From NCBI RefSeq assembly GCF_900100665.1, contig NZ_FNCS01000004.1:62001-126000 (forward strand): a DNA stretch of 64,000 nt. Direction: 5' to 3'. The notes below the pieces were generated by a model that did not search any database, had not been told where the DNA came from, and worked only from the letters and a program-made list of their open reading frames with translations. The first letter of the stretch is position 1. Each line of letters begins with the position of its first letter. The position numbers were made by a program, and so were the translations under genes. Source of the stretch: Pelagibacterium luteolum (GTDB taxonomy: Bacteria; Pseudomonadota; Alphaproteobacteria; Rhizobiales; Devosiaceae). Shown here one piece after another: positions 8,993 to 16,815 of this stretch.

Positions 8993-9994
8993 TCACCCAG
9001 CGTTCCGTTTCCGATCTGCCTCGCGCCGCGCTTTGTTGGCCAGCCGCCGTTCCTCGGCAACCTTGCTCACATCCTGCCCCAGATGCGCCTCGCCGCGCGC
9101 TGCAGCCAGTTCGATCTGTTTTTGGCGCTCCGCGGCTGCCTGACGCTTGGCAGCATTTTCCTCGCCCGTGCAATGATGACACTGCACGCCCTCGATAAAC
9201 TCCGCCCGGGTCCGATCCTCAGCCGTCAAGGGCTGCCGGCACGCCCGGCACAATTGGGCGTCCCCGATTTTAAGCCCGTGCCCCACCGACACCCTCTCAT
9301 CGAAAACGAAGCACTCGCCTTCCCAAAGGCTCTGCTCTTCCGGCACCTTCTCAAGATAGTTGAGGATGCCGCCCTTGAGGTGAAACACCTCCTCGAATCC
9401 CTGCGCCAGCATGTATGACGACGCCTTTTCGCACCGGATCCCCCCGGTGCAGAACATGGCGACCTTCTTGTGCTTTTTAGGGTCGAGTTCGGAGGCAACA
9501 TAGTCCTTGAACTCGGTAAAGGTCTCGGTGTGTGGGTCCTTGGCGCGCTGGAACGTCCCCAACGCCACCTCGTAATCATTGCGCGTATCGATTACGACAA
9601 CATCGTCCTGCGCGATCAGATCGTTCCAGTCCTCGGGCGCCACATAGGTGCCCACCTGCTTGCCCGGATTGGCCTCGGGAGCCTTGAGCGTCACGATTTC
9701 CGATTTCAGCCTTACCTTCATGCGATGAAAGGGCTGGGCATCGGCAAATGAATATTTCACCTCCGCGCCCCGAAACCGGCCGCCAAACAGATTGCCGTCC
9801 TCCAGCCACCGTACAAGGTCGTCGATGGCCTCCGGCGTGCCCGCCAGGGTGCCGTTGATCCCCTCGGGGGCCAAAAGCAGCGTGCCCCTGATATCGCGCG
9901 CGCAGCAGAATTCGGCCAGCGGCGTTTTGAGGGTCTCAAAGTCCGGCTGGTCCACAAATTTATAAAGCGCGACAATCTTGATGGCCTGTGTCAT
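8993..9994 (-). CDS. trhO: tRNA uridine(34) hydroxylase (rhodanese-fold TrhO/YceA)
   Basis: TrhO forms 5-hydroxyuridine at the wobble position of tRNA. The 333-residue protein has the N-terminal acylphosphatase-like domain (LAPEGINGTLAG, RMKVRLKSEIVTL), the rhodanese domain starting at VVVIDTRNDYE, and the active-site loop FCTGGIRCEK with the catalytic Cys at residue 182, followed by the conserved SYMLAQGFEEVFHLKGGILNYLE. The C-terminal extension contains Cys pairs (CRACRQPL, CHHC), typical of the longer family members. It is convergent with the GNAT gene and divergent from the aldo/keto reductase. Confidence 0.95.
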   Translation of the reverse strand: MTQAIKIVALYKFVDQPDFETLKTPLAEFCCARDIRGTLLLAPEGINGTLAGTPEAIDDLVRWLEDGNLFGGRFRGAEVKYSFADAQPFHRMKVRLKSEIVTLKAPEANPGKQVGTYVAPEDWNDLIAQDDVVVIDTRNDYEVALGTFQRAKDPHTETFTEFKDYVASELDPKKHKKVAMFCTGGIRCEKASSYMLAQGFEEVFHLKGGILNYLEKVPEEQSLWEGECFVFDERVSVGHGLKIGDAQLCRACRQPLTAEDRTRAEFIEGVQCHHCTGEENAAKRQAAAERQKQIELAAARGEAHLGQDVSKVAEERRLANKARREADRKRNAG

Positions 9995-10082
9995 GGCGCG
10001 CCCTTTACCATTCTCGCACCGGCCTTGTCAGCAGGTCTGGTGACCAGATAGCGTGCCTGCAATCGATTTCAGGGAGAGCCCG

Positions 10083-11120
10083 ATGACCTACGCCGCCGCC
10101 GATGCGCGCTACGACACGATGCAATACCGCCGCTCCGGCAAATCGGGGCTGAAACTCCCCGCGCTCTCGCTCGGCCTGTGGCAGAATTTCGGCGGCAATC
10201 GCGATTACCCATCAGCCTTTGAGATCCTCGGCTACGCCTTTGATCGCGGCATCACCCATTTCGACCTCGCCAACAATTACGGCCCCCCGCCGGGTTCGTC
10301 CGAAGAGCTGTTCGGCCAGGTCCTCGCCCGCGATTTTCGCCCCTATCGCGATGAGCTGATCGTCTCCACCAAAGCCGGCTACAACATGTGGCCCGGCCCC
10401 TATGGCGAATTCGGGTCGAAAAAATATCTCATCGCCAGCCTCGACCAGTCGCTCCGCCGCATGGGGCTCGACTATGTCGATATCTTCTATTCGCACCGTT
10501 ACGACCCCGAAACCCCGCTCGAAGAAACCATGGGCGCCCTGGCGCAGGCCGTCCATCGGGGCAAGGCGCTCTATGTCGGCATTTCGTCATACCCCGAAGC
10601 CCAGACCCGCCAGGCCCACGCGATCCTGAAAGACATGGGCGTGCCGCTCACCATCCACCAGCCCTCCTATTCCGTCCTCAATCGCTGGATCGAGGATGAC
10701 GGCACCATCGACGCCTGCGGCGAACTGGGCATCGGCATCATCGCCTTTTCCCCGCTCACCCAGGGCGTGCTCTCAGGCAAATACAGCGCTGGAAATCGTA
10801 GCAACACGCGCGCCGAAGACGAAAAGGGCTCACTGCGCGACAGCCACCTCCAGCCCCGCGTCCTCGACGCCGTCGAAAAGCTCCGTCCCATCGCCGAATC
10901 GCGCGAGCAATCGCTGGTCCAGCTCGCCCTCGCCTGGGTCCTGCGCCGCAAGGAAATGACTTCGGCCCTGATCGGCGTGCGCACTCTCGATCAGCTCAAG
11001 GACAATCTCGGCGTCATCCACAATCTCGATTTCTCCGACGAAGAAATTGCCGCCATCGACAACGCCACCCACGACGGCCTCCTCGACCTCCACCCCCGCC
11101 CTACCGGCTGGCTAAGGTAA
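10083..11120 (+). CDS. aldo/keto reductase, L-glyceraldehyde-3-phosphate reductase type
   Basis: The 345-residue protein starts MTYAAADARYDTMQYRRSGKSGLKLPALSLGLW. The ATG at 10083 has GGGAG at good spacing, so I prefer it to an upstream ATG at 10053. Catalytic tetrad residues are visible: Asp and Tyr in DLANNYG, Lys in VSTKAGY and His in YSHRYD; the NADP-binding end is GVRTLDQLKDNL. Overall it resembles the YghZ/GprA (MgrA) subfamily that reduces L-glyceraldehyde 3-phosphate and methylglyoxal. It stands alone between divergent and convergent neighbours. Physiological substrate is inferred from family only. Confidence 0.88.
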   Translation: MTYAAADARYDTMQYRRSGKSGLKLPALSLGLWQNFGGNRDYPSAFEILGYAFDRGITHFDLANNYGPPPGSSEELFGQVLARDFRPYRDELIVSTKAGYNMWPGPYGEFGSKKYLIASLDQSLRRMGLDYVDIFYSHRYDPETPLEETMGALAQAVHRGKALYVGISSYPEAQTRQAHAILKDMGVPLTIHQPSYSVLNRWIEDDGTIDACGELGIGIIAFSPLTQGVLSGKYSAGNRSNTRAEDEKGSLRDSHLQPRVLDAVEKLRPIAESREQSLVQLALAWVLRRKEMTSALIGVRTLDQLKDNLGVIHNLDFSDEEIAAIDNATHDGLLDLHPRPTGWLR

Positions 11121-11142
11121 CCCAGAGGCCACCACGCCCCCC

Positions 11143-11171
11143 CGTCATCCCGGCCTTGAGCCGGGATCCAG
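11143..11171. repeat. rhizobial-type short palindromic repeat
   Basis: GTCATCCCGGCCTTGAGCCG and the following bases form an 8-bp hairpin (ATCCCGGC 11147-11154 with GCCGGGAT 11160-11167). The motif 'GTCATCCCGG...CCGGGAT' is a common dispersed intergenic repeat in Hyphomicrobiales. It lies between the convergent aldo/keto reductase and pheT genes and may help end both transcripts. Confidence 0.6.
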
Positions 11172-11224
11172 TATGCTTCGAGCTGATGATCTTTCACCAG
11201 CTCGGAAAACCTTCACTTGCGAGC

Positions 11225-13633
11225 CTACCCCCGCAACGTCCCGCCCGTGGCCTTCTCAACCGCAGCAACGATCTTGCCCGACACCGCCTCGATCTCCTCG
11301 TCGGTGAGTGTCTTGTCCTTCGGCTGCAGCGTCACTTCGATCGCCACCGATTTCTTCCCCTCGCCCACATGGGCGCCGGCAAAGACGTCAAAGATCGAAA
11401 CATCGGTCACCAGCGCCTTGTCGGCGCCCTTGGCGGCACGCAACAGCCCCGCTGCCTCCACATCGGCATCGAGCACGAAGGCAAAATCGCGCTTGACCGG
11501 CTGGAAGGGCGAAAGCCCGATCGCCGGCTTGGCGCGGGTTGCCTTCTTGCGCGGCTCGGGCAGCGCATCGAGATCGATCTCGAACGCCGCCACCGGCCCA
11601 TCGAGATCGAATTTGTCGACCAGCGCCGGGTGCAATTCGCCGAACCACCCAAGGATCACCTTAGGCCCAAGCTGCACGCGCCCGCCTCGCCCCGGATGGC
11701 TCCAGTCGGCCGGCTCGGACACCACCTGCACCTTGTCGATATCGACGCCCAAGGCATCGAGTGCGGCCGCGAGATCGGCCTTGGCGTCGTAAACACCGAC
11801 CTTTTCGGCCTTGCCCTGCCAATGCCGCCCGGCACCGGCCAGCCCGGCCGTGCCCGTGCGAATTCCCGTCGCATGCGTCCGCTGGCCCTCGGGCGCATCG
11901 GAGAAAAACACCTGACCCACTTCAAACAGCGCAACGTCGTTCAGCCCGCGATTGGCGTTCCGCGCCGCCCCGGCCAGAAGCCCCGGCAATAGCGAGGGCC
12001 GCATATCGGTCATATCGGACGCAATGGCATTGGCCAGCCGCAATTCGGGCTTGCCGCCGCCAAAAATCTCGGCGAGTTCGGTGGAAATGAACGACCATGT
12101 CACAGCCTCGTCCATGCCGCGCGCCGCGAGCGCCCGCCGCGTAATGCGGCGCCGGTTCTGGATCGTGGTCAGCATTTTCGGCGCCACACCCGAGAGCCGA
12201 GGCAGCGGGGTAACGGGCACATTATCGACGCCAATGATCCGCATTACCTCTTCGACCAGATCGGCCTTCATGGTGACATCGGGGCGCCAGGAGGGCACGA
12301 CAACCTGACGCGTCTCTCCACTGCCGGAAACTTTAAAGCCCAGCCGCCCCAGGATCGCCTCGACTTCGCTGGCTTCGACCTTGAGCCCCGTCAGCCGCTC
12401 GATCTCGCTCAGTGGAAAATCGACAACCGTTCCCGGCGCCTCGACCTTGCCCGCGACCGTCACCTCGGCAGGCTCGCCGCCGCACAACTCCATCACGAGC
12501 CGCGTCGCCAGCTCGATGCCCGGCATGACGCTTTCCGGATCGACAGTGCGCTCGAACCGATAGCGGGCATCGGAATTGATGCCTGTCTTGCGGCCCGCAG
12601 CGGCAATCGCCGTCGGTTCGAACCACGCGCATTCGATGAACACATTGGTTGTCGTCTCGGTCGAACCGGTGTCCTCGCCGCCCATCACCCCGGCAAGTCC
12701 AAGCACCTTGGCATCGTCCGCGATAACGCACATCGTCTCGTCGACCTGATAGGTCTTGCCGTCGAGCGCCACAAAGCTTTCGCCCGCACGGCCCAGCCGC
12801 GCCCCGACATTGCCCTCGAGCTTATCGGCGTCGAAAACATGCAGCGGGCGCGCACGGTCGAGCGAAACAAAATTGGTGATGTCGACAAGTGCGTTGATCG
12901 GGCGCAATCCCACCGCGCGCAGCCGGTCCTGCAGCCATTGCGGCGAGGGACCGTTCTTGACGTTCTTGACCAGTCGCCCGGCAAACATCTTGCAGATCTC
13001 GCCGTCGACAAAGACGGAAATGGGCGAGGGGCCCGCAACAGCGGGAACTGGCACAATACCATCGTCCTTGAGCTTCCCGAGCCCGGCCGCCGCCAGATCG
13101 CGCGCAATGCCGCGCACCCCGGCGCAATCGCCGCGATTGGGCGTGAGCCCCACATCGATCACCACCTCATCAAGGCCCGCATAATCGGGGTAGGGCACCC
13201 CGATCGGCGCGTCCTCGGGCAATTCGATGATCCCGTCATGGTCGTCGGACAGCTCAAGCTCGGCATTGGAGCACAGCATGCCGTTCGACACCTGTCCGCG
13301 GATATTGCCCTTGCCGATCGTGATGTCCTTGCCCGGAATATAGGTCCCGGCGAACGCAAATACCGATTTCAGTCCCGTCCGCGCATTGGGCGCGCCACAG
13401 ACCACGTCGATCAATTCCCCGGTGCCGGCATCCACCTTGCACACGCGCAGCTTGTCGGCATTGGGGTGTTGTTCGGCCGAAACCACATGCGCGGTGACGA
13501 AATTTTTGAGCGCCGCGCCCGTATCGGTCACCTCTTCGACCTCGAGCCCAACCATGGTCAGCGTCTCGATGATTTTGTCGTTGCTGGCTGTCGTCTCAAG
13601 GTGGTCCTTGAGCCAGGAAATCGTGAATTTCAT
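11225..13633 (-). CDS. pheT: phenylalanyl-tRNA synthetase beta subunit
   Basis: The 802-residue length is normal for bacterial PheT. In order: the N-terminal tRNA-binding (EMAP-like) domain ([19 protein letters not shown], about residues 50-150), the B3/B4 editing domain ([17 protein letters not shown], then [26 protein letters not shown]), the B5 domain, the degenerate catalytic core ([40 protein letters not shown]) and the C-terminal ferredoxin-fold anticodon-binding domain ([13 protein letters not shown]). It forms the alpha2-beta2 enzyme with PheS. A small ASCH-domain gene separates it from pheS by only a few bases, so all three are one transcript. Confidence 0.98.
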   Translation of the reverse strand: MKFTISWLKDHLETTASNDKIIETLTMVGLEVEEVTDTGAALKNFVTAHVVSAEQHPNADKLRVCKVDAGTGELIDVVCGAPNARTGLKSVFAFAGTYIPGKDITIGKGNIRGQVSNGMLCSNAELELSDDHDGIIELPEDAPIGVPYPDYAGLDEVVIDVGLTPNRGDCAGVRGIARDLAAAGLGKLKDDGIVPVPAVAGPSPISVFVDGEICKMFAGRLVKNVKNGPSPQWLQDRLRAVGLRPINALVDITNFVSLDRARPLHVFDADKLEGNVGARLGRAGESFVALDGKTYQVDETMCVIADDAKVLGLAGVMGGEDTGSTETTTNVFIECAWFEPTAIAAAGRKTGINSDARYRFERTVDPESVMPGIELATRLVMELCGGEPAEVTVAGKVEAPGTVVDFPLSEIERLTGLKVEASEVEAILGRLGFKVSGSGETRQVVVPSWRPDVTMKADLVEEVMRIIGVDNVPVTPLPRLSGVAPKMLTTIQNRRRITRRALAARGMDEAVTWSFISTELAEIFGGGKPELRLANAIASDMTDMRPSLLPGLLAGAARNANRGLNDVALFEVGQVFFSDAPEGQRTHATGIRTGTAGLAGAGRHWQGKAEKVGVYDAKADLAAALDALGVDIDKVQVVSEPADWSHPGRGGRVQLGPKVILGWFGELHPALVDKFDLDGPVAAFEIDLDALPEPRKKATRAKPAIGLSPFQPVKRDFAFVLDADVEAAGLLRAAKGADKALVTDVSIFDVFAGAHVGEGKKSVAIEVTLQPKDKTLTDEEIEAVSGKIVAAVEKATGGTLRG

Positions 13634-13635
13634 CT

Positions 13636-14037
13636 TCAGTCCCTATCGAGAACTTCAACGAGCGCAAACCGCTCGCACACCAGTTTCATTTCTCCGTCCC
13701 AGCCGCCATTGCGCTGGAAATATTCGATATGCCCATCGCGCCATGCCGCATAGGGACCTTCCCCTTCGGCCTCGGCGAACCCGACGGTCACTGAGTCAAA
13801 GGCGACAATCTCTACGCCGGTGGTCTCGATAACGCAGGCCGGTCGGCCCTGTCCGTCGAGAACCACATCGCGGCGCCCGATTTCGGGCATGGGCTCGCCG
13901 GCCTCGTGATCGCGCAACGCGCCGCAGGTCGCTGTCTTTTTGCCCGCAAGCACGAGGCCCAGCAATTCGTCGGCCAGCCGGGGGCTGTCTCCAAAGCTGA
14001 ACTGAACCGCATCCGCATAGCGCGCCGGCAAGACCAT
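13636..14037 (-). CDS. ASCH-domain protein (133 aa) lying between pheS and pheT
   Basis: The sequence [19 protein letters not shown] is the ASCH signature (binding loop GKKTAT), followed by the beta-barrel core ending [12 protein letters not shown]-like. ASCH is a PUA-related RNA-binding fold; some members hydrolyse N4-acetylcytidine, others are proposed to bind RNA or coactivators. Its ATG overlaps the pheS stop by one base (TGATG) and its stop lies 2 bases before the pheT start, so it is embedded in the synthetase operon. A role linked to tRNA or translation is suggested by position but unproven. Confidence 0.82.
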   Translation of the reverse strand: MVLPARYADAVQFSFGDSPRLADELLGLVLAGKKTATCGALRDHEAGEPMPEIGRRDVVLDGQGRPACVIETTGVEIVAFDSVTVGFAEAEGEGPYAAWRDGHIEYFQRNGGWDGEMKLVCERFALVEVLDRD

Positions 14038-15122
14038 CAGCTGCTCAGCCCGCCAAACAGCGTCGGCAAATCCAGCGGCCTGAACCCGTAGTGGTCGATC
14101 CAGCGCTTGTCGGCATCGAAAAACGCCCGCAAATCAGCCATGCCATATTTCAGCATCGCCAGCCGGTCGATCCCCATGCCCCAGGCAAAGCCCTGATAGA
14201 CGTCGGGGTCCAGCCCCGCATGCCGGATCACGTTGGGATGCACCATGCCGCAGCCCAAAATCTCTAGCCAGTCATTGCCTTCGCCGATCTTGACCTCATT
14301 GCCCGAGCGGTCGCACTGCACGTCCACCTCCATCGAGGGTTCGGTGAAGGGGAAAAAGCTCGGACGAAACCGTGTCGTGACGCTCTCGACCTCGAAGAAC
14401 GCTTTCAAAAACTCTTCGAGCACCCAACGGAGCTGGCCGATATGGCTCTGCTTGTCGATCACAAGCCCCTCGACCTGATGAAACATAGGGGTATGGGTCT
14501 GGTCCGAGTCATTGCGATAGGTGCGACCGGGAATGACGATACGGATCGGCGGTTCGGTCGTCTCCATCGTCCGCACCTGAACGGGCGAGGTGTGCGTGCG
14601 CAAAAGCTTGCGGTTGCCCTCGGCGTCCGGCTCGAAAAAGAACGTGTCGTGCATTTCCCGCGCCGGATGCCCCTCGGGAAAGTTCAGCGCCGTGAAGTTA
14701 TAATAGTCGGTCTCGACATCCGGCCCTTCGGCAATCGCAAACCCCATATCGGAAAAGATCGCAGTGATCTCATCGATCGTCTGGCTGATAGGATGAACGC
14801 GGCCCACAGCGGTGGGCGCCGGGCGCAAGGGCAGGGTCACATCGAGCTTTTCGCTCTTAAGGCGCGTGTCCAGCGCCGCTGCGGCGAGCGCGGTGCGCTT
14901 GGCCTCGATCGCCGCCATTACCTCGGACTTGAGCCCATTGATGGCCGGTCCTTTGACCTGGCGGTCTTCCGGGCTCATTTTGCCGAGCGTCGCCAAAAGC
15001 GCGGAAATCGATCCCTTTTTGCCCAGGGTTGCCACACGCAGGGCTTCCAGCGCGGCTTCATCGGACGCATCGGCAATGCCGGCATGGATCGATTGGGAGA
15101 GGTCGGCGATCTCGTTGGACAT
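14037..15122 (-). CDS. pheS: phenylalanyl-tRNA synthetase alpha subunit
   Basis: PheS carries the class II catalytic site charging tRNA-Phe. The 361-residue form starting [12 protein letters not shown] at 15122 matches the family; a longer frame reaches 15212 but its extra sequence is leader-like and includes the terminator hairpin. The N-terminal coiled coil (about 1-90) is followed by the core with [19 protein letters not shown], the substrate region [21 protein letters not shown], and motif 3 [18 protein letters not shown]. Expression may be modulated by the hairpin upstream at 15175-15218. Confidence 0.98.
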   Translation of the reverse strand: MSNEIADLSQSIHAGIADASDEAALEALRVATLGKKGSISALLATLGKMSPEDRQVKGPAINGLKSEVMAAIEAKRTALAAAALDTRLKSEKLDVTLPLRPAPTAVGRVHPISQTIDEITAIFSDMGFAIAEGPDVETDYYNFTALNFPEGHPAREMHDTFFFEPDAEGNRKLLRTHTSPVQVRTMETTEPPIRIVIPGRTYRNDSDQTHTPMFHQVEGLVIDKQSHIGQLRWVLEEFLKAFFEVESVTTRFRPSFFPFTEPSMEVDVQCDRSGNEVKIGEGNDWLEILGCGMVHPNVIRHAGLDPDVYQGFAWGMGIDRLAMLKYGMADLRAFFDADKRWIDHYGFRPLDLPTLFGGLSS

Positions 15123-15174
15123 GGATTTCTCTAACATCGGCGGAAAACTTTCAGGCGGGCGAAGCGGTAGCAAA

Positions 15175-15218
15175 CGAAAAAGCCCCGCGCCACCCCAAAA
15201 GGGGCAGCGCAAGGCTTT
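15175..15218 (-). terminator. strong hairpin with T tract in the rplT-pheS gap (terminator or attenuator)
   Basis: On the minus strand an 18-position stem (plus-strand 15179-15196 with 15201-15218; AAAGCC...CCCC loop AAAA GGGG...GGCTTT) is followed by a run of T. It ends about 55 bases before the pheS ATG, so it may be an intrinsic terminator for rplT or an attenuator controlling pheS-ASCH-pheT. Confidence 0.72.
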
Positions 15219-15240
15219 GATTTTTCGGCCTCAGCAGGAG

Positions 15241-15283
15241 CCCTGTCAAAAAAAGTGGATACCACTTTTTTGGTTCGACAGGG
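15241..15283. repeat. long imperfect palindrome with AAAAAAGTGG/CCACTTTTTT core
   Basis: The outer arms CCCTGTC (15241-15247) and GACAGGG (15277-15283) enclose a perfect 10-bp inner stem, AAAAAAGTGG (15249-15258) with CCACTTTTTT (15262-15271). I recognise this core from dispersed intergenic repeats in Hyphomicrobiales, which is recollection, not a search. It lies between rplT and the hairpin preceding pheS. Confidence 0.65.
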
Positions 15284-15320
15284 CGACCTCAAAGAAGGCT
15301 AAACGAGCAATGACACCTGA

Positions 15321-15722
15321 TTAGGCGGTGATGCGCTCGTGTGTGGTCGCTTCGACGTCGCCCAGATAGGCGAGTGCGTCCTTGGCCTTGACGACCAGCG
15401 CTTCGAAAGCTGCGGGTTCGTGGACGGCCAGATCGGCCAGGACCTTGCGATCCACAGCAACCTCAGCCTTGCTGAGGCCGTCGATAAATCGGCCATAGGT
15501 CAGGCCGTGGATGCGCACGGCGGCGTTGATGCGCTGGATCCAGAGCGCGCGGAAATTGCGCTTCTTGGTCTTGCGATCGCGGTAAGCGTACTGACCGGCC
15601 TTTTCGACGGCCTGTACGGCGGCGCGGTAGGTCGTGGCGCGGCGGCCATAATAGCCCTTCGCTGCCTTGATGACCTTCTTGTGACGGGCGTGGGCGGTAA
15701 CGCCTCTTTTTACGCGTGACAT
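15321..15722 (-). CDS. rplT: 50S ribosomal protein L20
   Basis: The 133-residue protein begins [19 protein letters not shown] and includes the hallmark [31 protein letters not shown] and [13 protein letters not shown] segments. L20 binds 23S rRNA early in 50S assembly and in several bacteria represses its own operon. The C-terminus is slightly longer than in E. coli, as is usual in Alphaproteobacteria. It follows rpmI by 44 bases. Confidence 0.98.
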   Translation of the reverse strand: MSRVKRGVTAHARHKKVIKAAKGYYGRRATTYRAAVQAVEKAGQYAYRDRKTKKRNFRALWIQRINAAVRIHGLTYGRFIDGLSKAEVAVDRKVLADLAVHEPAAFEALVVKAKDALAYLGDVEATTHERITA

Positions 15723-15766
15723 ATTCTCAATTCCTCAAATCTGGCGTTCGACAAAAAAGCGGCCGC

Positions 15767-15967
15767 TCAGCGGTCGTACGGCATGTACTTCTTGACAATG
15801 CGAGCATCGGGCTCGGAGAGCGCCGAGGTGCCGCGATTGGAGCGGATGTACTTTGCGTTGTGGCTGATCAGGCGGTGGCGCTTGCCAGCCGGGCCGGCCA
15901 TAACCTTGCCGGTTGCCGTCACCTTGAAGCGCTTCTTGGCGCCAGACTTGGTCTTCATCTTGGGCAT
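15767..15967 (-). CDS. rpmI: 50S ribosomal protein L35
   Basis: The 66-residue protein starts [20 protein letters not shown] and contains [19 protein letters not shown], the L35 signature. The frame runs open upstream to 16162, but that sequence has no homology and the ATG at 15967 follows an AAAGGAACCGC element, so the short form is right. It heads the rpmI-rplT-pheS-ASCH-pheT block. Confidence 0.97.
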   Translation of the reverse strand: MPKMKTKSGAKKRFKVTATGKVMAGPAGKRHRLISHNAKYIRSNRGTSALSEPDARIVKKYMPYDR

Positions 15968-16191
15968 TTTGCGGTTCCTTTTTGGTCTTCTTGCAGTCAC
16001 CTCGTAAAGAGATGTCCCGCTTTCATGAACAGCCTCGGCATGCCTTTTGGCCGGGCGGTCCGAACAATAGTCCTCGCCGGCCGGCCCAATGGGCCAACCG
16101 GAGATCGGCGCGTTATAGGGATATTGGCCCCTGCGCGCAAGTCCCACTTTACCGGCTTCCAAACCGGGTCGGTTCAGCTAAAGTTGCGCCC
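15968..16191. promoter_or_regulatory. divergent promoter and leader region of rpmI and the CAP-domain gene
   Basis: This 224-bp gap separates rpmI (minus) from the CAP lipoprotein gene (plus). It is moderately GC-rich and would hold both promoters and the rpmI-rplT leader in which L20-type autoregulation operates in other bacteria. I cannot identify a confident -35/-10 pair or a specific leader fold. Confidence 0.4.
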
Positions 16192-16728
16192 ATGATCGAA
16201 ATCACCCGCCGCCGATTCCTCACCCTCTCCGCTCTTGGCGCCACGTCCATCGCACTGACTGCCTGTGCTGGAGGTGCCGTCATCATGAGTACCGAGCGCA
16301 CGGCGCCCGTCTCGTCCATCACCATTGCCGAGGCCACTGAAAAGCTCAACGCCATGCGCGCCGAGCGCCGCTTGCCGCTGCTCAGCCACAACGCAGCCCT
16401 GCAGCGTGCCGCCGACGAGCAGGCCCAGATCATGGCAGAGACCACCCGCGTATCCCATACAGCCGATCCCGAACAGACGCTGGTCATCCGCCTTCGCCGC
16501 TCCGGCTTTGGCGGTGGGGCCGGCGAAAATCTCGCTGGTGGCCCCCCCAATCTCGATACGGTCATCGCCGGCTGGCTGAAATCGCCCTCGCACAACAAGA
16601 CCATGGTCAATCCCGACTACGTGCAGTTCGGCATTGCCCTGCGCCGCGGGCGATCGACGACCTACAATACCTACGGCACCTATTGGGCCCTGCTCATGGG
16701 CGTGCGCTCGCCCGAAGGCCGCGCGTAA
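16192..16728 (+). CDS. CAP (SCP/PR-1) domain lipoprotein, probable Tat export
   Basis: The N-terminus TRRRFLTLSALGATSIALTACAGG combines a twin-arginine motif (RRRFLTL) with a lipobox ending in Cys (LTAC), so the product is likely a Tat-exported lipoprotein. The mature part is a CAP domain: LNAMRAERRLPLLSHNAALQRAADEQA, SHTADPEQ, then GFGGGAGENLAGG and IAGWLKSPSHNKTMVNPDYVQFGIAL with the conserved His/Glu residues. Bacterial CAP proteins are poorly characterised; sterol binding and protease functions are proposed elsewhere. The ATG at 16192 is chosen because the signal begins there; the frame is open further upstream. Confidence 0.87.
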   Translation: MIEITRRRFLTLSALGATSIALTACAGGAVIMSTERTAPVSSITIAEATEKLNAMRAERRLPLLSHNAALQRAADEQAQIMAETTRVSHTADPEQTLVIRLRRSGFGGGAGENLAGGPPNLDTVIAGWLKSPSHNKTMVNPDYVQFGIALRRGRSTTYNTYGTYWALLMGVRSPEGRA

Positions 16729-16815
16729 AACCTTGCCCGGCGCGCCCAATCGCGCGAAAGTCCGCCAAACCAGAATCGTAAGGGCGCGTCCAAGGCTCGC
16801 CCCGGGGAGCCCCAT

